DNA of 64,000 nt from Mogibacterium diversum (GTDB lineage Bacteria > Bacillota > Clostridia > Peptostreptococcales > Anaerovoracaceae), in assembly GCF_002998925.1 (NCBI RefSeq), contig NZ_CP027228.1:1426001-1490000 (forward strand), read 5' to 3'. A program made the position numbers and the translations under genes. Numbering within the stretch: position 1 is the first letter of the stretch; every line of letters starts with the position of its first letter. Below the pieces are notes generated by a model that saw only the letters and a list, made by a program, of their open reading frames with translations, did no database searches and had not been told where the DNA came from. Below are positions 27,311-34,857 of the stretch, piece after piece.

Positions 27311-27625
27311 CTACGGCATAATCACTTTGATGTTTTTGGGGTATCCCTCTTCAAGAATCGTTAACATTTTGCATGCAAATGTATATATGATTCTTGCGTA
27401 TATCATTTCATTTACGTTGTCCGGATGCGATGTAAAGCTAATTACTACATCGCCTGGATTAATATCGATTGAGCTTTCTAATCTTTCGACCATATCCGAC
27501 ACTGTATGCACCAGCGTGCTTATTGCAAAGCACACGTGACTTTCGTCCGCGTGCTCTTTGATATCTAGCGCATACGTGATTTTGCCTTGTTCATCTCTCT
27601 TACTCGTCAGTTTTGCTGATGTCAT
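27311..27625 (-). CDS. Prp-like cysteine protease candidate
   Basis: A 104-residue protein with the outline of ribosomal-processing cysteine protease Prp: an early His (KEHADE), a Cys six residues later in VCFAISTLVHTVSDM, and a C-terminal half ending ILEEGYPKNIKVI. In Prp the His and Cys are about 12 residues apart after GHA; here the Gly is Glu and the gap is short. Host Prp in Staphylococcus cleaves ribosomal protein L27 and also phage scaffold and capsid proteins. Its place between portal and scaffold suggests the capsid maturation protease of this phage. It overlaps the portal gene by 26 bases. Confidence 0.55.
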   Translation of the reverse strand: MTSAKLTSKRDEQGKITYALDIKEHADESHVCFAISTLVHTVSDMVERLESSIDINPGDVVISFTSHPDNVNEMIYARIIYTFACKMLTILEEGYPKNIKVIMP

Positions 27626-29783
27626 GACCTTCTCCTACGCTTGCCTGGTTACTTGCTCTATCTCTGATGTTTGCCGCTCTAGTGTTTACCGGCCTATCTA
27701 TACCGCGCCTAGCCTCATATGCGGCAGCGTTTAACTGCGGCGCTACTTCCATTCCTAGAGCCTGCTGTACCTGAGATGTGAATTCGCCTGCTCCAACTGT
27801 CTGGTCTAGCATTCCTGCCATCTGCATGGCGATGCCAGCTAACTGATTCAGTTTTTCATTTAGATTTCCGTTTTCTCCCACCTTCCTGCGGAGTTCTTCC
27901 ACTCCTTCAAAGTCCATAGCGTCTAACAGCATTCCTGCTTGTACATAGTTGTTTGGATTGAATACCCCCATTCCGTACAGCTCTTTGACCGTCTCATTTT
28001 GCGATGCTCTATTAAACGCGTTCTTTTTGGCAGCGGAGATTTTAACATCGAATATAGGTTTCTTTACGATCTCTGGCTGTCCTGTAACGTCATCTATTGT
28101 TGTTTCCTTGAGCAGTGAATTTTCAAAACTAATGAATTCGTATGATCCGCCCTCTCCGTCAATTCTGAAACAACGAGGCTCATCATAGAACTGTCTGATT
28201 AATTCTATAATCTGCTTAACCAGCCTAACGTACGCTCTGTACGAGCCACCTATCATGTCACGAGATAGCTTTGAACCTGCCTCTTGCAGTGCTGCAATGG
28301 CGCTAGCCGCCGTTACACCTGCGGCCGTACTTCCCTGCGAGAAGTCGCGATTGCCCGAGGTTTCTTTTAGCTCTTCTTTTTTCATCTCGAGGTAATTCAT
28401 AACAAGCGATGGTAGCGGCGTTGTTTGAAACTGTTTGATATTCCCTTCTTCAATTCTGCCGTTTACCTCAAAGAAGTCTTGTGAATAATCAGCTACTTGC
28501 TCTGGGTTTACTCCTGAATTCTTGTTAATAGCCCATCTTGGTTTGCCAACAAGAGCAGCATTCTTTGCGACAATCTGATCCATCTTGTTTATGACCATCT
28601 GAGGAGATTTCATAACATCGATATATCCGAAGCCTAGCATTTCAGATTCAACCGGGAATAGGTTATCCACAACGAACGGATATTCGCCTGAAATGTAATA
28701 TCCGCTCTCTAGATACTCTTCGCAGTTTTCAGATGCAAAGAGTACGTGACCGTCTATAAATTTGCAGTAGTGTACTATCGTTCTACCCTCTACAGTCTGC
28801 TTGTAGTACCAGTCATATACGACTGTCCTGTTTGATGCTGAATCGTCACGCTCTGTATCATACTTCACGATTTCAGCACCTGCAGAATTTGATAGCACGC
28901 CTTCTAGGTCTGGATACATCCCTACAAGGATATCGTTATCCACGGCGTCTATTAGAAATATGTTTGGCGAATCCTGGATATATTTAATTCCTGGCTCCCA
29001 TAATAGATTTAGAACATCTATTTGCTTTACGGCGATATCACCGGCGCCGTTATCTCTTGTGTTATCCCAGTACGTAGCATATACGCAGAACCCTTGTTTT
29101 AACTTATACCACCACGCATCACTATATATTTGCTGAAAGTCGCAGTTGTCTAGGATGCATGGCACAATCTTTGATAACGACAATGCAGAACCTTTGTCAC
29201 TCTCTTCACGTGGAAGTAGGTTAGGCATAGGATAGTTATCCATAGCGTCAGCGTGTTTGTTGGCAAGCGAATTAAACATCCATGCACTTTCAGGCTTTGG
29301 ATCGTTTTCTTTACCTTGTGCATCGCCTATAACTTCCCACTGTTTGAACTGCCACCACTTTTCATTCTCAACGATGCGTTTCTTGAACTTTTCAAGATTC
29401 TGCTTGTACTTTTCATACGTGTTCTTTGCCTCTCCTATAACCTCTTCATCAATGATTCCTTTTCGGCCATAGTTCGGGTCCCACTCTTTGCCTTCATCTT
29501 CGTTAAATGCTCCGTAATCCGTTTCCGGCTCTTCCTTCGCATCTAGTGATGTTGGTTCTGGTTCCTGCTCTATATAGTCTGGCTCTTCCTCTTCATCTTC
29601 GATAGGTTCTTCGGCTGCTTTCTTTGGGTTTATTCCTAGCCTCTTCATAAGCTGTTTATCTCCCTCGGCTTGCGCCGGATCTTCTTCGGGTTCATCATCC
29701 TCAATCGGTTCAGGATCTCTTAATGGTTTAGCCTTCTCAACTTCTTTAGCGTTTTGCTCTTTTAGTTTCTTCTTGTCTTTCAT
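27600..29783 (-). CDS. portal protein, P22-like
   Basis: A 727-residue portal, the length of P22 gp1 (about 725). The first 105 residues are an acidic, Pro/Glu-rich tail. The core follows with WWQFKQWEVIGDAQGKENDPKPESAWMF-type patterns near residues 140-170, then IDVLNLLWEPG, DNLFPVESEMLGFG and a helical C-terminal crown/barrel rich in Gln and Ala. It forms the dodecameric DNA channel at one vertex. It lies directly after TerL as in most tailed phages, with a GGAG site before ATG. The P22-type family places the phage among short-tailed phages. Confidence 0.88.
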   Translation of the reverse strand: MKDKKKLKEQNAKEVEKAKPLRDPEPIEDDEPEEDPAQAEGDKQLMKRLGINPKKAAEEPIEDEEEEPDYIEQEPEPTSLDAKEEPETDYGAFNEDEGKEWDPNYGRKGIIDEEVIGEAKNTYEKYKQNLEKFKKRIVENEKWWQFKQWEVIGDAQGKENDPKPESAWMFNSLANKHADAMDNYPMPNLLPREESDKGSALSLSKIVPCILDNCDFQQIYSDAWWYKLKQGFCVYATYWDNTRDNGAGDIAVKQIDVLNLLWEPGIKYIQDSPNIFLIDAVDNDILVGMYPDLEGVLSNSAGAEIVKYDTERDDSASNRTVVYDWYYKQTVEGRTIVHYCKFIDGHVLFASENCEEYLESGYYISGEYPFVVDNLFPVESEMLGFGYIDVMKSPQMVINKMDQIVAKNAALVGKPRWAINKNSGVNPEQVADYSQDFFEVNGRIEEGNIKQFQTTPLPSLVMNYLEMKKEELKETSGNRDFSQGSTAAGVTAASAIAALQEAGSKLSRDMIGGSYRAYVRLVKQIIELIRQFYDEPRCFRIDGEGGSYEFISFENSLLKETTIDDVTGQPEIVKKPIFDVKISAAKKNAFNRASQNETVKELYGMGVFNPNNYVQAGMLLDAMDFEGVEELRRKVGENGNLNEKLNQLAGIAMQMAGMLDQTVGAGEFTSQVQQALGMEVAPQLNAAAYEARRGIDRPVNTRAANIRDRASNQASVGEGHDISKTDE

Positions 29784-29792
29784 ATTCGCTCC

Positions 29793-31244
29793 TTACATGT
29801 ATTTGAAAAAGTCGTATCGTCCTAGCTGTGCAGGAATCATATTTAATGGGTCGTGTGTTCCGTCTGTTCCCTCGTATAGCTTTGCTCTGGCGTCTCGTCG
29901 CTCATTTATAGGTGATTCCATGCATACGTATCTCCATTCGTCGTATATATGGTCTTCCATTTCGGTATTGATATCCTCTACCTTGGTTTCACTGTAAATT
30001 AATTCTGGTACCGTTCTTATGAAGTCCTTGCAATTCGAAAAACAGTAGAACATTGGTATTCCGTTTTCGTCAAAAGCTAATCTATAATGGCACTGCATTT
30101 TACCGGGTATTCGTGTATGGTCTCCCTTCTCCCAGTACACACCAGCTTCCATGAAGGAATCGGCTATTGATTTACCGCCGTTTTCCTGGAATATCGCAGG
30201 ATCTGCAACTGCTGCTATAGTTCTGCCTTTTAAATTCGGATCTGATTCCTCGATTTCCTTTATTGCTTTGGCAATCTTTTCAGTAGTCCATTTAACGCCG
30301 GTGTTTGGCTGGTCTGTACAGCCGTATAGTTCGTTGATTCTGTATAGCCTATTGTCGTTATCTACTGCGTACCAACCTACACTAAATGGCTTTGAGTATC
30401 CCCAGTCAAAACCTCTAAATATTCTCCATGTTTCAGGAATCTTGAACGGACTTATGACATGCGTCCACTTACGGTCTAAATAGTGCTCTATCTCGTCGCT
30501 CCATTCTGTGAATACCTGTCCGCTAAATGAATTCCAGTCTCCGTACAGCAGTGCTTTTTTGTCTGCCTCCGGGAGCATGGCTAGATTTGCGATGTAGTAC
30601 GGATCGTTTTCTAGTAGCTTTTTATTATCAAAGACAGTTGATGGTACAAACATGCGGCTACGTACGCGCTCTATTAGCTCGCCTGTTGGGGTAACGATTT
30701 TATATACTCCCTTAATGCGAGTCATAGGCGGCGCAGGTGTTATAAATCTCTTTTTTACCCAGCCATGACCAACTCCCCCAGGGTTTGCGCTAGCTCTTAT
30801 ATACACCCTCGTTCCCGGTGCTGTCGGTCTATTACGTGACATTAGATACATGTACTGTGTACGCGTAAAATGCGTTAGCTCATCGAATGCGATAAAGTCA
30901 TATGCCTTACCTTGATAGTTATATTTATCTGTTTCTCTTTGCAGATTTCCAAAATATATTTTTGCTCCACTTTCGAATTTCCAGACATATTTAGACTCGT
31001 TGAATTTTGCACTCGGAAAGGCTTTTGAATATAGGTTTATGGATCTATCCATAAGCTCCGAGAGCTGCGGAAATGTACGCCTTAAGATTAGTCCTTTATA
31101 ACTTGATATATGCACTTGCCTTAGTGCCTCGCATAGTATAGCGTCACTCTTTCCGCCTCCAGCTGCACCGCCATATAATACTTCGTACTCTGGACGGCTC
31201 ATAAATACTTTTTGACGTGGCTGCGGCTCCCATGCTATTTTCAT
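29793..31244 (-). CDS. terL: terminase large subunit
   Basis: A 483-residue packaging motor. The ATPase half has Walker A YGGAAGGGKSD near residue 30, Walker B FIAFDELTH near residue 118 and a coupling motif ASANPGG near residue 155. The RNase H-like nuclease half begins at FRGFDWGYSKP near residue 275, with a second Asp in AAVADPAIF near residue 345 and a late Asp in EDHIYDEWRY. It translocates and cuts concatemeric DNA. Its ATG overlaps the small-subunit stop (31241-31244). Confidence 0.93.
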   Translation of the reverse strand: MKIAWEPQPRQKVFMSRPEYEVLYGGAAGGGKSDAILCEALRQVHISSYKGLILRRTFPQLSELMDRSINLYSKAFPSAKFNESKYVWKFESGAKIYFGNLQRETDKYNYQGKAYDFIAFDELTHFTRTQYMYLMSRNRPTAPGTRVYIRASANPGGVGHGWVKKRFITPAPPMTRIKGVYKIVTPTGELIERVRSRMFVPSTVFDNKKLLENDPYYIANLAMLPEADKKALLYGDWNSFSGQVFTEWSDEIEHYLDRKWTHVISPFKIPETWRIFRGFDWGYSKPFSVGWYAVDNDNRLYRINELYGCTDQPNTGVKWTTEKIAKAIKEIEESDPNLKGRTIAAVADPAIFQENGGKSIADSFMEAGVYWEKGDHTRIPGKMQCHYRLAFDENGIPMFYCFSNCKDFIRTVPELIYSETKVEDINTEMEDHIYDEWRYVCMESPINERRDARAKLYEGTDGTHDPLNMIPAQLGRYDFFKYM

Positions 31245-31852
31245 TCTTCTACCTCCGCAACCTCTTCATCGCTCAAATTAACAAGTACGATACTTTCAGC
31301 CTCTTCAACGCTGATATTTTTGTTTTCTGCCTCGGCTTCAAGTAGCTTAACTTTTCTCTCTTCGAGTCTAATTCTTTTCTTCGCAAGCTTAAGATTTTCT
31401 TTTTCTTGGAACGTGAGGATAGTCTCCATTGACCGCCTCATTTTTTCAATCGCCTGCAGTGCATTAGCCGCATCTTTTACCTGCTTAAAATCTACTCTCT
31501 TATATTTCTTCTCAACGGTTTTCTTTGATACAGGAAAACCATCTGAATTGTATTCAGTTTCTTCAACCAGATATCTATTGAACTGCTTTGGATCTAAAAG
31601 AGCGTCGCTCATTATATTAGACAAGTTATGTACTATGCCTATTTCTTTAGACAAGTCTATAGATTCTAATTTAGATACGCGCTCTACAGCTTTTCCGACA
31701 GTATCTGATACATATTTCCTGCGCTTTTCTTTCCACTCGTGACGGCGTGCGTATTCTGAAACGGTGCGCGCCGATGTTTGGTATTTAGCAGCCAGTTTCG
31801 CATATGATGTATTCGTTGTTATGTATTCTACTTCGAGCTTGTTCCAATCCAT
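31241..31852 (-). CDS. terS: terminase small subunit
   Basis: A 203-residue protein starting at the ATG at 31852, which has GGAGGAAATC ahead of it; the longer frame to 31906 lacks a good site. The N-terminus is a helix-turn-helix (SYAKLAAKYQTSARTVSEYARRHEW, residues about 13-37) for pac recognition, then a helical oligomerisation part and a Glu/Lys-rich C-terminus. It overlaps terL by four bases and is the first gene of the late operon. The divergent opposite-strand cassette promoter lies just upstream. Confidence 0.85.
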   Translation of the reverse strand: MDWNKLEVEYITTNTSYAKLAAKYQTSARTVSEYARRHEWKEKRRKYVSDTVGKAVERVSKLESIDLSKEIGIVHNLSNIMSDALLDPKQFNRYLVEETEYNSDGFPVSKKTVEKKYKRVDFKQVKDAANALQAIEKMRRSMETILTFQEKENLKLAKKRIRLEERKVKLLEAEAENKNISVEEAESIVLVNLSDEEVAEVEE

Positions 31853-31934
31853 GATTTCCTCCAGCTTTATTATGCCTATCGATATACGTTTTTTCGCCTG
31901 CTTCAAAATTTTTTAAAAAAGTTTTGAAAAGGTG

Positions 31935-31978
31935 TTGACAAGGTGTTAATGTGGTGATATACTTTAGACAAGCTAAAG
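31935..31978 (+). promoter_or_regulatory. strong promoter with inverted-repeat operator for the opposite-strand cassette
   Basis: TTGACA (31935-31940), 17 bp, TATACT (31958-31963) is a near-consensus promoter. A perfect inverted repeat CTTTAG-ACAAG-CTAAAG (31962-31978) covers the end of the -10 box and the start site, and AGGTGTT is directly repeated around the -35. This suits autorepression by the RHH protein encoded just downstream. Confidence 0.8.
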
Positions 31979-31995
31979 GAAGAGGTGAGTAAAAC

Positions 31996-32142
31996 GTGGA
32001 TAAACGAACAGCACACATACACTTAAAAACTACCCCAAGAATTAAAGAAGCTGCCACAGAACTAGCAGCAAAGGAAGGTAGAACACTAAGCAATTTTATA
32101 GAATCTCTGTTGGTTGAGCAGATTCAAAAAAACAAAAAATAA
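31996..32142 (+). CDS. small ribbon-helix-helix (Arc-like) regulator
   Basis: A 48-residue protein starting at GTG 31996 with AGGAAGAGGTGAG ahead of it. The sequence has the RHH plan: a beta strand TAHIHLKTTP, then helix A PRIKEAATELAAKEG and helix B TLSNFIESLLVEQIQ. Arc/MetJ/CopG-type proteins of this size bind DNA as dimers. It follows the strong promoter and dyad at 31935-31978 and precedes the 109-residue protein on the same strand, so it is likely the autorepressor of this two-gene cassette. It lies antisense to nothing and is opposite in direction to all flanking phage genes. Confidence 0.8.
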   Translation: MDKRTAHIHLKTTPRIKEAATELAAKEGRTLSNFIESLLVEQIQKNKK

Positions 32143-32168
32143 AAAATCGAGCCGCTGCAACGGCTCGA
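32141..32168 (-). terminator. rho-independent terminator ending the leftward early transcript
   Basis: Perfect 8-bp stem TCGAGCCG / CGGCTCGA with a 6-nt loop, followed on the minus strand by TTTTTTATTTTTTT. On the plus strand no U-tract follows, so it is polarised. It stands between the early genes and terS, so late transcription needs read-through or a separate promoter. Confidence 0.8.
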
Positions 32169-32215
32169 AACACCCTAAAAATTACCACCCCTGATAATTA
32201 AAAGGAGCTATAATT

Positions 32216-32545
32216 ATGTTAAACGAAACTACAAAGAAAATCAACTGCAAAGAATATTTGAACTCGCTAGATTGCTGGTACGGAATTAGACCAAATGGTG
32301 AAGAGTATTACACGGCTTACTGGTTCATGAAAGATTCTGACGGAGTGTCATCCGTTCCATATGCAGGAGATCTTGAAAACGGTGTGCGCATTGGAGCTTT
32401 TGAAACTAAAGAGAGCGCAATTGAAAAGATAAAGCTATCTGCTGCACCTGATAGGGCAATAGTATTATACGAGCGTGAGAGTTCGGAAGCTGGCAGTGAT
32501 TTATACTTCTCATTCACACCACAGGAAATTATAAAGGCGGCTTAA
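32216..32545 (+). CDS. cassette cargo protein of unknown function
   Basis: A 109-residue soluble protein, acidic, with many aromatic residues (CWYGIRPNGEEYYTAYWFM near residues 20-40). No membrane segment, catalytic motif or known domain is evident. It is the second gene of the opposite-strand cassette behind the RHH regulator. Its ribosome binding site AAAGGAG lies in the loop of a weak stem ATAATTA / TAATTAT (32195-32218). Genes carried like this with their own promoter and terminator (morons) often encode anti-defence, exclusion or lysogenic conversion proteins; an anti-CRISPR is one possibility but nothing in the sequence shows it. Confidence 0.75.
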   Translation: MLNETTKKINCKEYLNSLDCWYGIRPNGEEYYTAYWFMKDSDGVSSVPYAGDLENGVRIGAFETKESAIEKIKLSAAPDRAIVLYERESSEAGSDLYFSFTPQEIIKAA

Positions 32546-32546
32546 T

Positions 32547-32574
32547 AAAAACGAGGGGATCCCCCTCGTTTTTT
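32547..32574. terminator. bidirectional terminator between the cassette and early genes
   Basis: Stem ACGAGGG / CCCTCGT with loop GATCC, flanked by AAAA on the left and TTTTTT on the right. It ends the rightward cassette and also can act on leftward early transcripts. Confidence 0.85.
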
Positions 32575-32579
32575 CTTGC

Positions 32580-32669
32580 TTAAAAATAGCTCCAGCCTGT
32601 AGCGCCTATTTCTATACCTACTTGAGCATTTAACATTATAAATATAATACCATCCATTAATGCGTTCAT
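32580..32669 (-). CDS. 29-residue hydrophobic microprotein
   Basis: The ATG overlaps the stop codon of the 174-residue protein gene (ATGA at 32666-32669) and a GGTGG site precedes it, so coupled translation is likely. The product MNALMDGIIFIMLNAQVGIE... is a single short membrane helix ending in Trp-Ser-Tyr-Phe. The gene ends just before a bidirectional terminator. Function is unknown; comparable phage micropeptides act on membranes or holins. Confidence 0.5.
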   Translation of the reverse strand: MNALMDGIIFIMLNAQVGIEIGATGWSYF

Positions 32670-33187
32670 TTCTTTTCCACCTTTCCGCTTTTTGCATCAA
32701 AAATTAATTCGCTATCTCTATACTTATCCACAAGCTCGCTAATGTTCGCCATACTGAGATTGTTCTCATGCATTAACGCTAGGATTGTTTTTTCATTGAT
32801 TGCTACTTTTTTTCTATCTAGCATTAGCTGCCTAGTGAGTCTGTTTATATCTTTTGTTTTGATTTCGAGAGCACGCTCGTAATTTTCTTTGAGTTTCTTT
32901 TGGTTATTCTTTTCTCTAGCTAATCTCCACACGAGCGTTGATATTTGATTTCTCATTTCATCGCTATAAACTTCGTGCAATCTTAATTCTAAATCTGGGG
33001 AATCTTGGTAGATTTCGTAGCACTCAAAAAGTTTCTTGGCGTATCTACATTCAGTTCCCCCTTCTTCACATTTTTCAATCTGTTTTCGGTGTTTTTTCTT
33101 TGTGTCAAAAAAATGCATGCAACCTTCACACGTGATCGTGTTTTCTTTATGCGCCATAAAGAAGGGGCATTTAATGTAATAGCTCAT
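32666..33187 (-). CDS. Cys-rich phage protein with C-terminal helix-turn-helix, candidate late regulator
   Basis: About 173 residues. The N-terminus carries a zinc-ribbon-like set of Cys (KCPFF, TCEGCM, KCEEGGTECRYAKKL). A long coiled coil follows (about 90-130), then a C-terminal helix-turn-helix-like part (EKTILALMHENNLSMANISELVDKY). Two start codons are adjacent (33190 and 33187); the second has better spacing from GAGGAGG and overlaps the stop of the HUH gene. Related Cys-rich proteins are common in Clostridia prophages without known role. As the last substantial early gene before the late operon, it could be a late activator or antiterminator; this is inference from position. Confidence 0.65.
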   Translation of the reverse strand: MSYYIKCPFFMAHKENTITCEGCMHFFDTKKKHRKQIEKCEEGGTECRYAKKLFECYEIYQDSPDLELRLHEVYSDEMRNQISTLVWRLAREKNNQKKLKENYERALEIKTKDINRLTRQLMLDRKKVAINEKTILALMHENNLSMANISELVDKYRDSELIFDAKSGKVEKK

Positions 33188-33975
33188 CATTCCCTCCTCA
33201 TTCTGATTAGCACGCTAAATCCGAGGCCGTCCCCTGGATCTTCTGAAAAGAATCCGACCTGCCTGCCGTCGTGTTCAACTATGCAATCTGTGAATACATA
33301 TTTAGTTTTATTATTTTTATTTATTAACTTTGAAATAAATCTTCCGTCTCCGGGATCGTTTATGATTCTCTCTACTTGCCCCCTTGTAAATGTTCTATCC
33401 GAAACAATCGGTTCTGGTTTTTTTAAACCTAAAGAACCGCCCCAACATCTTTTGCTTTTTCCTTGTCTTGCCATATACAAGGCTTTTCCTGTAATTCCTG
33501 TTTCGCTAAATCTAAGTTTATCTGTATTGCAGTATCCGGCTTTCCACTTTTTTTCTAGAACATCTCTATCTGCCCCTTTAAAAATTATGTGGATGTGGCA
33601 TCTTGCTTTTGAACCTGTATCATCTCCTTTGTGATTTGAAATTACATATACAAATTCAACATCTTCTTTTCCACGCTTTGCCATTTCGTATCTAACGCGG
33701 CGCGCGTAATTTCTAACGTCTCTTAATGCCTCATCTCTGTTAGCCGGAAGATGTGCATCATCGTATGTAGCGTCTACGCTGTAATCGCCTTCGCTAAAAT
33801 TAAGATTGCACAATCTTGCAAAATATCTCTGTGCTCTTTTAGAGTTGAGATTTTTTTGTGCCGGTGTAGATTCTTTTACCTTCCTTGCTCTCTCATATTT
33901 TCTTTTTCTTGGCGATACATTAAATATTTCTATTTCTTGATAATTTCCGCAGTTATATTTTTTAGTTCTAATCAT
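33187..33975 (-). CDS. HUH-type rolling-circle replication initiator-like protein
   Basis: A 262-residue protein of the replication-associated ORF2/G2P type. The HUH metal motif is ARCHIHIIFKG with His127 and His129. The upstream motif 1 region is RYFARLCNLNF near residue 50, and a candidate catalytic Tyr lies in KALYMARQGK near residue 165. Such proteins nick one strand and stay linked through the Tyr to start rolling-circle synthesis; P2 GpA shows the use of this strategy by a tailed phage. It is the only recognisable replication gene in the prophage. The ATG lacks a strong RBS. Two hairpin modules lie upstream and may hold the origin. Confidence 0.8.
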   Translation of the reverse strand: MIRTKKYNCGNYQEIEIFNVSPRKRKYERARKVKESTPAQKNLNSKRAQRYFARLCNLNFSEGDYSVDATYDDAHLPANRDEALRDVRNYARRVRYEMAKRGKEDVEFVYVISNHKGDDTGSKARCHIHIIFKGADRDVLEKKWKAGYCNTDKLRFSETGITGKALYMARQGKSKRCWGGSLGLKKPEPIVSDRTFTRGQVERIINDPGDGRFISKLINKNNKTKYVFTDCIVEHDGRQVGFFSEDPGDGLGFSVLIRMRRE

Positions 33976-34020
33976 ATCTATATTTTCGCTAACTTGTTAA
34001 TACTCAATTGAACTTTTAAA

Positions 34021-34035
34021 CCAGCTCGTGGCTGG
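34021..34035 (-). promoter_or_regulatory. small hairpin upstream of the HUH gene
   Basis: CCAGC / GCTGG stem with a 5-nt loop, in a 65-bp AT-rich leader before the HUH gene. On the minus strand TTTAAAAG follows, so it might be an attenuator or part of an origin. Confidence 0.35.
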
Positions 34036-34065
34036 TGGTTGTTTTCTCGTTTTTTATATTTTTCT

Positions 34066-34160
34066 TCCTATATATATGAGGCGGCGAATATGACTACTTA
34101 ATTATGTTGTGCTCTTATATGTATATTTATTTTTTAGAAAGGATCTTTATGTTCGCCGCC
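34066..34160 (-). repeat. hairpin module 1: 14-bp flank plus 9-bp stem with 63-nt loop
   Basis: TCCTATATATATGA (34066-34079) is followed by arm GGCGGCGAA (34080-34088) and its complement TTCGCCGCC (34152-34160). The AT-rich loop holds no gene. The same 14-bp flank precedes a different stem at 34351-34445. It lies between the 55-residue protein gene and the HUH initiator gene. Confidence 0.75.
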
Positions 34161-34175
34161 GTCATAGCGATTTAG

Positions 34176-34343
34176 TTATATGTATATCCAATATAGGATC
34201 ACTATGCATCCTGCAGAGATAAGTAAATCTGCTGCTAGATATAGTTTGTTTGCTTTTTCCATTTTGTTTAGCGCAGTGAATAACAATGCGTTAACGCCTG
34301 CTATAATTCCTAATATCCATAATGTAAGTATTAAGTCGATCAT
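34176..34343 (-). CDS. small two-helix membrane protein
   Basis: A 55-residue protein starting at ATG 34343 with TAGGAG at proper spacing. Two hydrophobic helices (LILTLWILGIIAGVNALLF and LLISAGCIVILYWIYI) are joined by a charged turn NKMEKANK, forming a hairpin in the membrane. The gene sits between the two large DNA/RNA hairpin modules and uses the end of the shared 14-bp flank as its ribosome binding site. Small holin-like or exclusion proteins have this layout, but function is unknown. Confidence 0.65.
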   Translation of the reverse strand: MIDLILTLWILGIIAGVNALLFTALNKMEKANKLYLAADLLISAGCIVILYWIYI

Positions 34344-34350
34344 TGTTTAC

Positions 34351-34445
34351 TCCTATATATATGAAGTAGCGGACGTTGGTTTGAGAGATTATCATTTTTA
34401 CATCATTGTTTGCCTTATAAAAATAACTTATGGTGTCCGCTACTT
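34351..34445 (-). repeat. hairpin module 2: 14-bp flank plus 11-bp stem with 60-nt loop
   Basis: TCCTATATATATGA (34351-34364) adjoins arm AAGTAGCGGAC (34364-34374), with complement GTCCGCTACTT at 34435-34445. It is built like module 1, but the stem sequence differs completely while pairing is perfect. Confidence 0.75.
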
Positions 34446-34488
34446 ACATAGCATATTATTTTTATGTTGTTTGTTTCGCTCTACTGCC

Positions 34489-34842
34489 CTAAATCATCAT
34501 TTGGTTTGTTTGCTTTTTCACTCTCTTGATATCGATTTTGTCATTCTTCCTCGTTATCGTTATTTCGCTGTTTGCGATATTAACTTTCGATTTATCGATC
34601 ACATTAGCTCTTACGAGCTCGCATGTTCTCTTCACAAGTTCAATACCGGAATTGCACAACGGTTGAAGTTGCATTTCCCTCGATTGCTCGCCACATAGCA
34701 TCTCAACATTTGCGTTCATGAGCCTGTGCCACTTCTCTTCATTCTCGCAATCGCATCTTGCTGTTGCGATTTCATCCGCTTCCTCTTGTGTTTCTGCTGC
34801 AACTAAATGTAGTTGCCCACAATCTCTACAAAATCCTTCCAT
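34489..34842 (-). CDS. zinc-ribbon phage protein
   Basis: A 117-residue protein. The N-terminus has a zinc-binding pattern (FCRDCGQLH and RCDCENEEKW) with ETQEEADEIAT between the pairs, a layout I associate with small zinc proteins of Clostridia prophages. The remainder is helical and basic at the end (KRVKKQTNQ). AAAAGGAG precedes the ATG. It is part of the leftward early operon between DUF6275 and the hairpin module region. It may bind nucleic acid or a host protein; no function is known. Confidence 0.7.
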   Translation of the reverse strand: MEGFCRDCGQLHLVAAETQEEADEIATARCDCENEEKWHRLMNANVEMLCGEQSREMQLQPLCNSGIELVKRTCELVRANVIDKSKVNIANSEITITRKNDKIDIKRVKKQTNQMMI

Positions 34843-34857
34843 TTCGTACTCCTTTTA

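Noticed and set aside
31853..31906. Longer N-terminus of the small terminase
   Set aside because: The ATG at 31852 has GGAGGAAATC at good spacing; the upstream extension is basic and lacks an RBS.
32216..32545. Calling the 109-residue cargo protein an anti-CRISPR or toxin-antitoxin partner
   Set aside because: The layout is suggestive, but no motif or homology supports a specific function.
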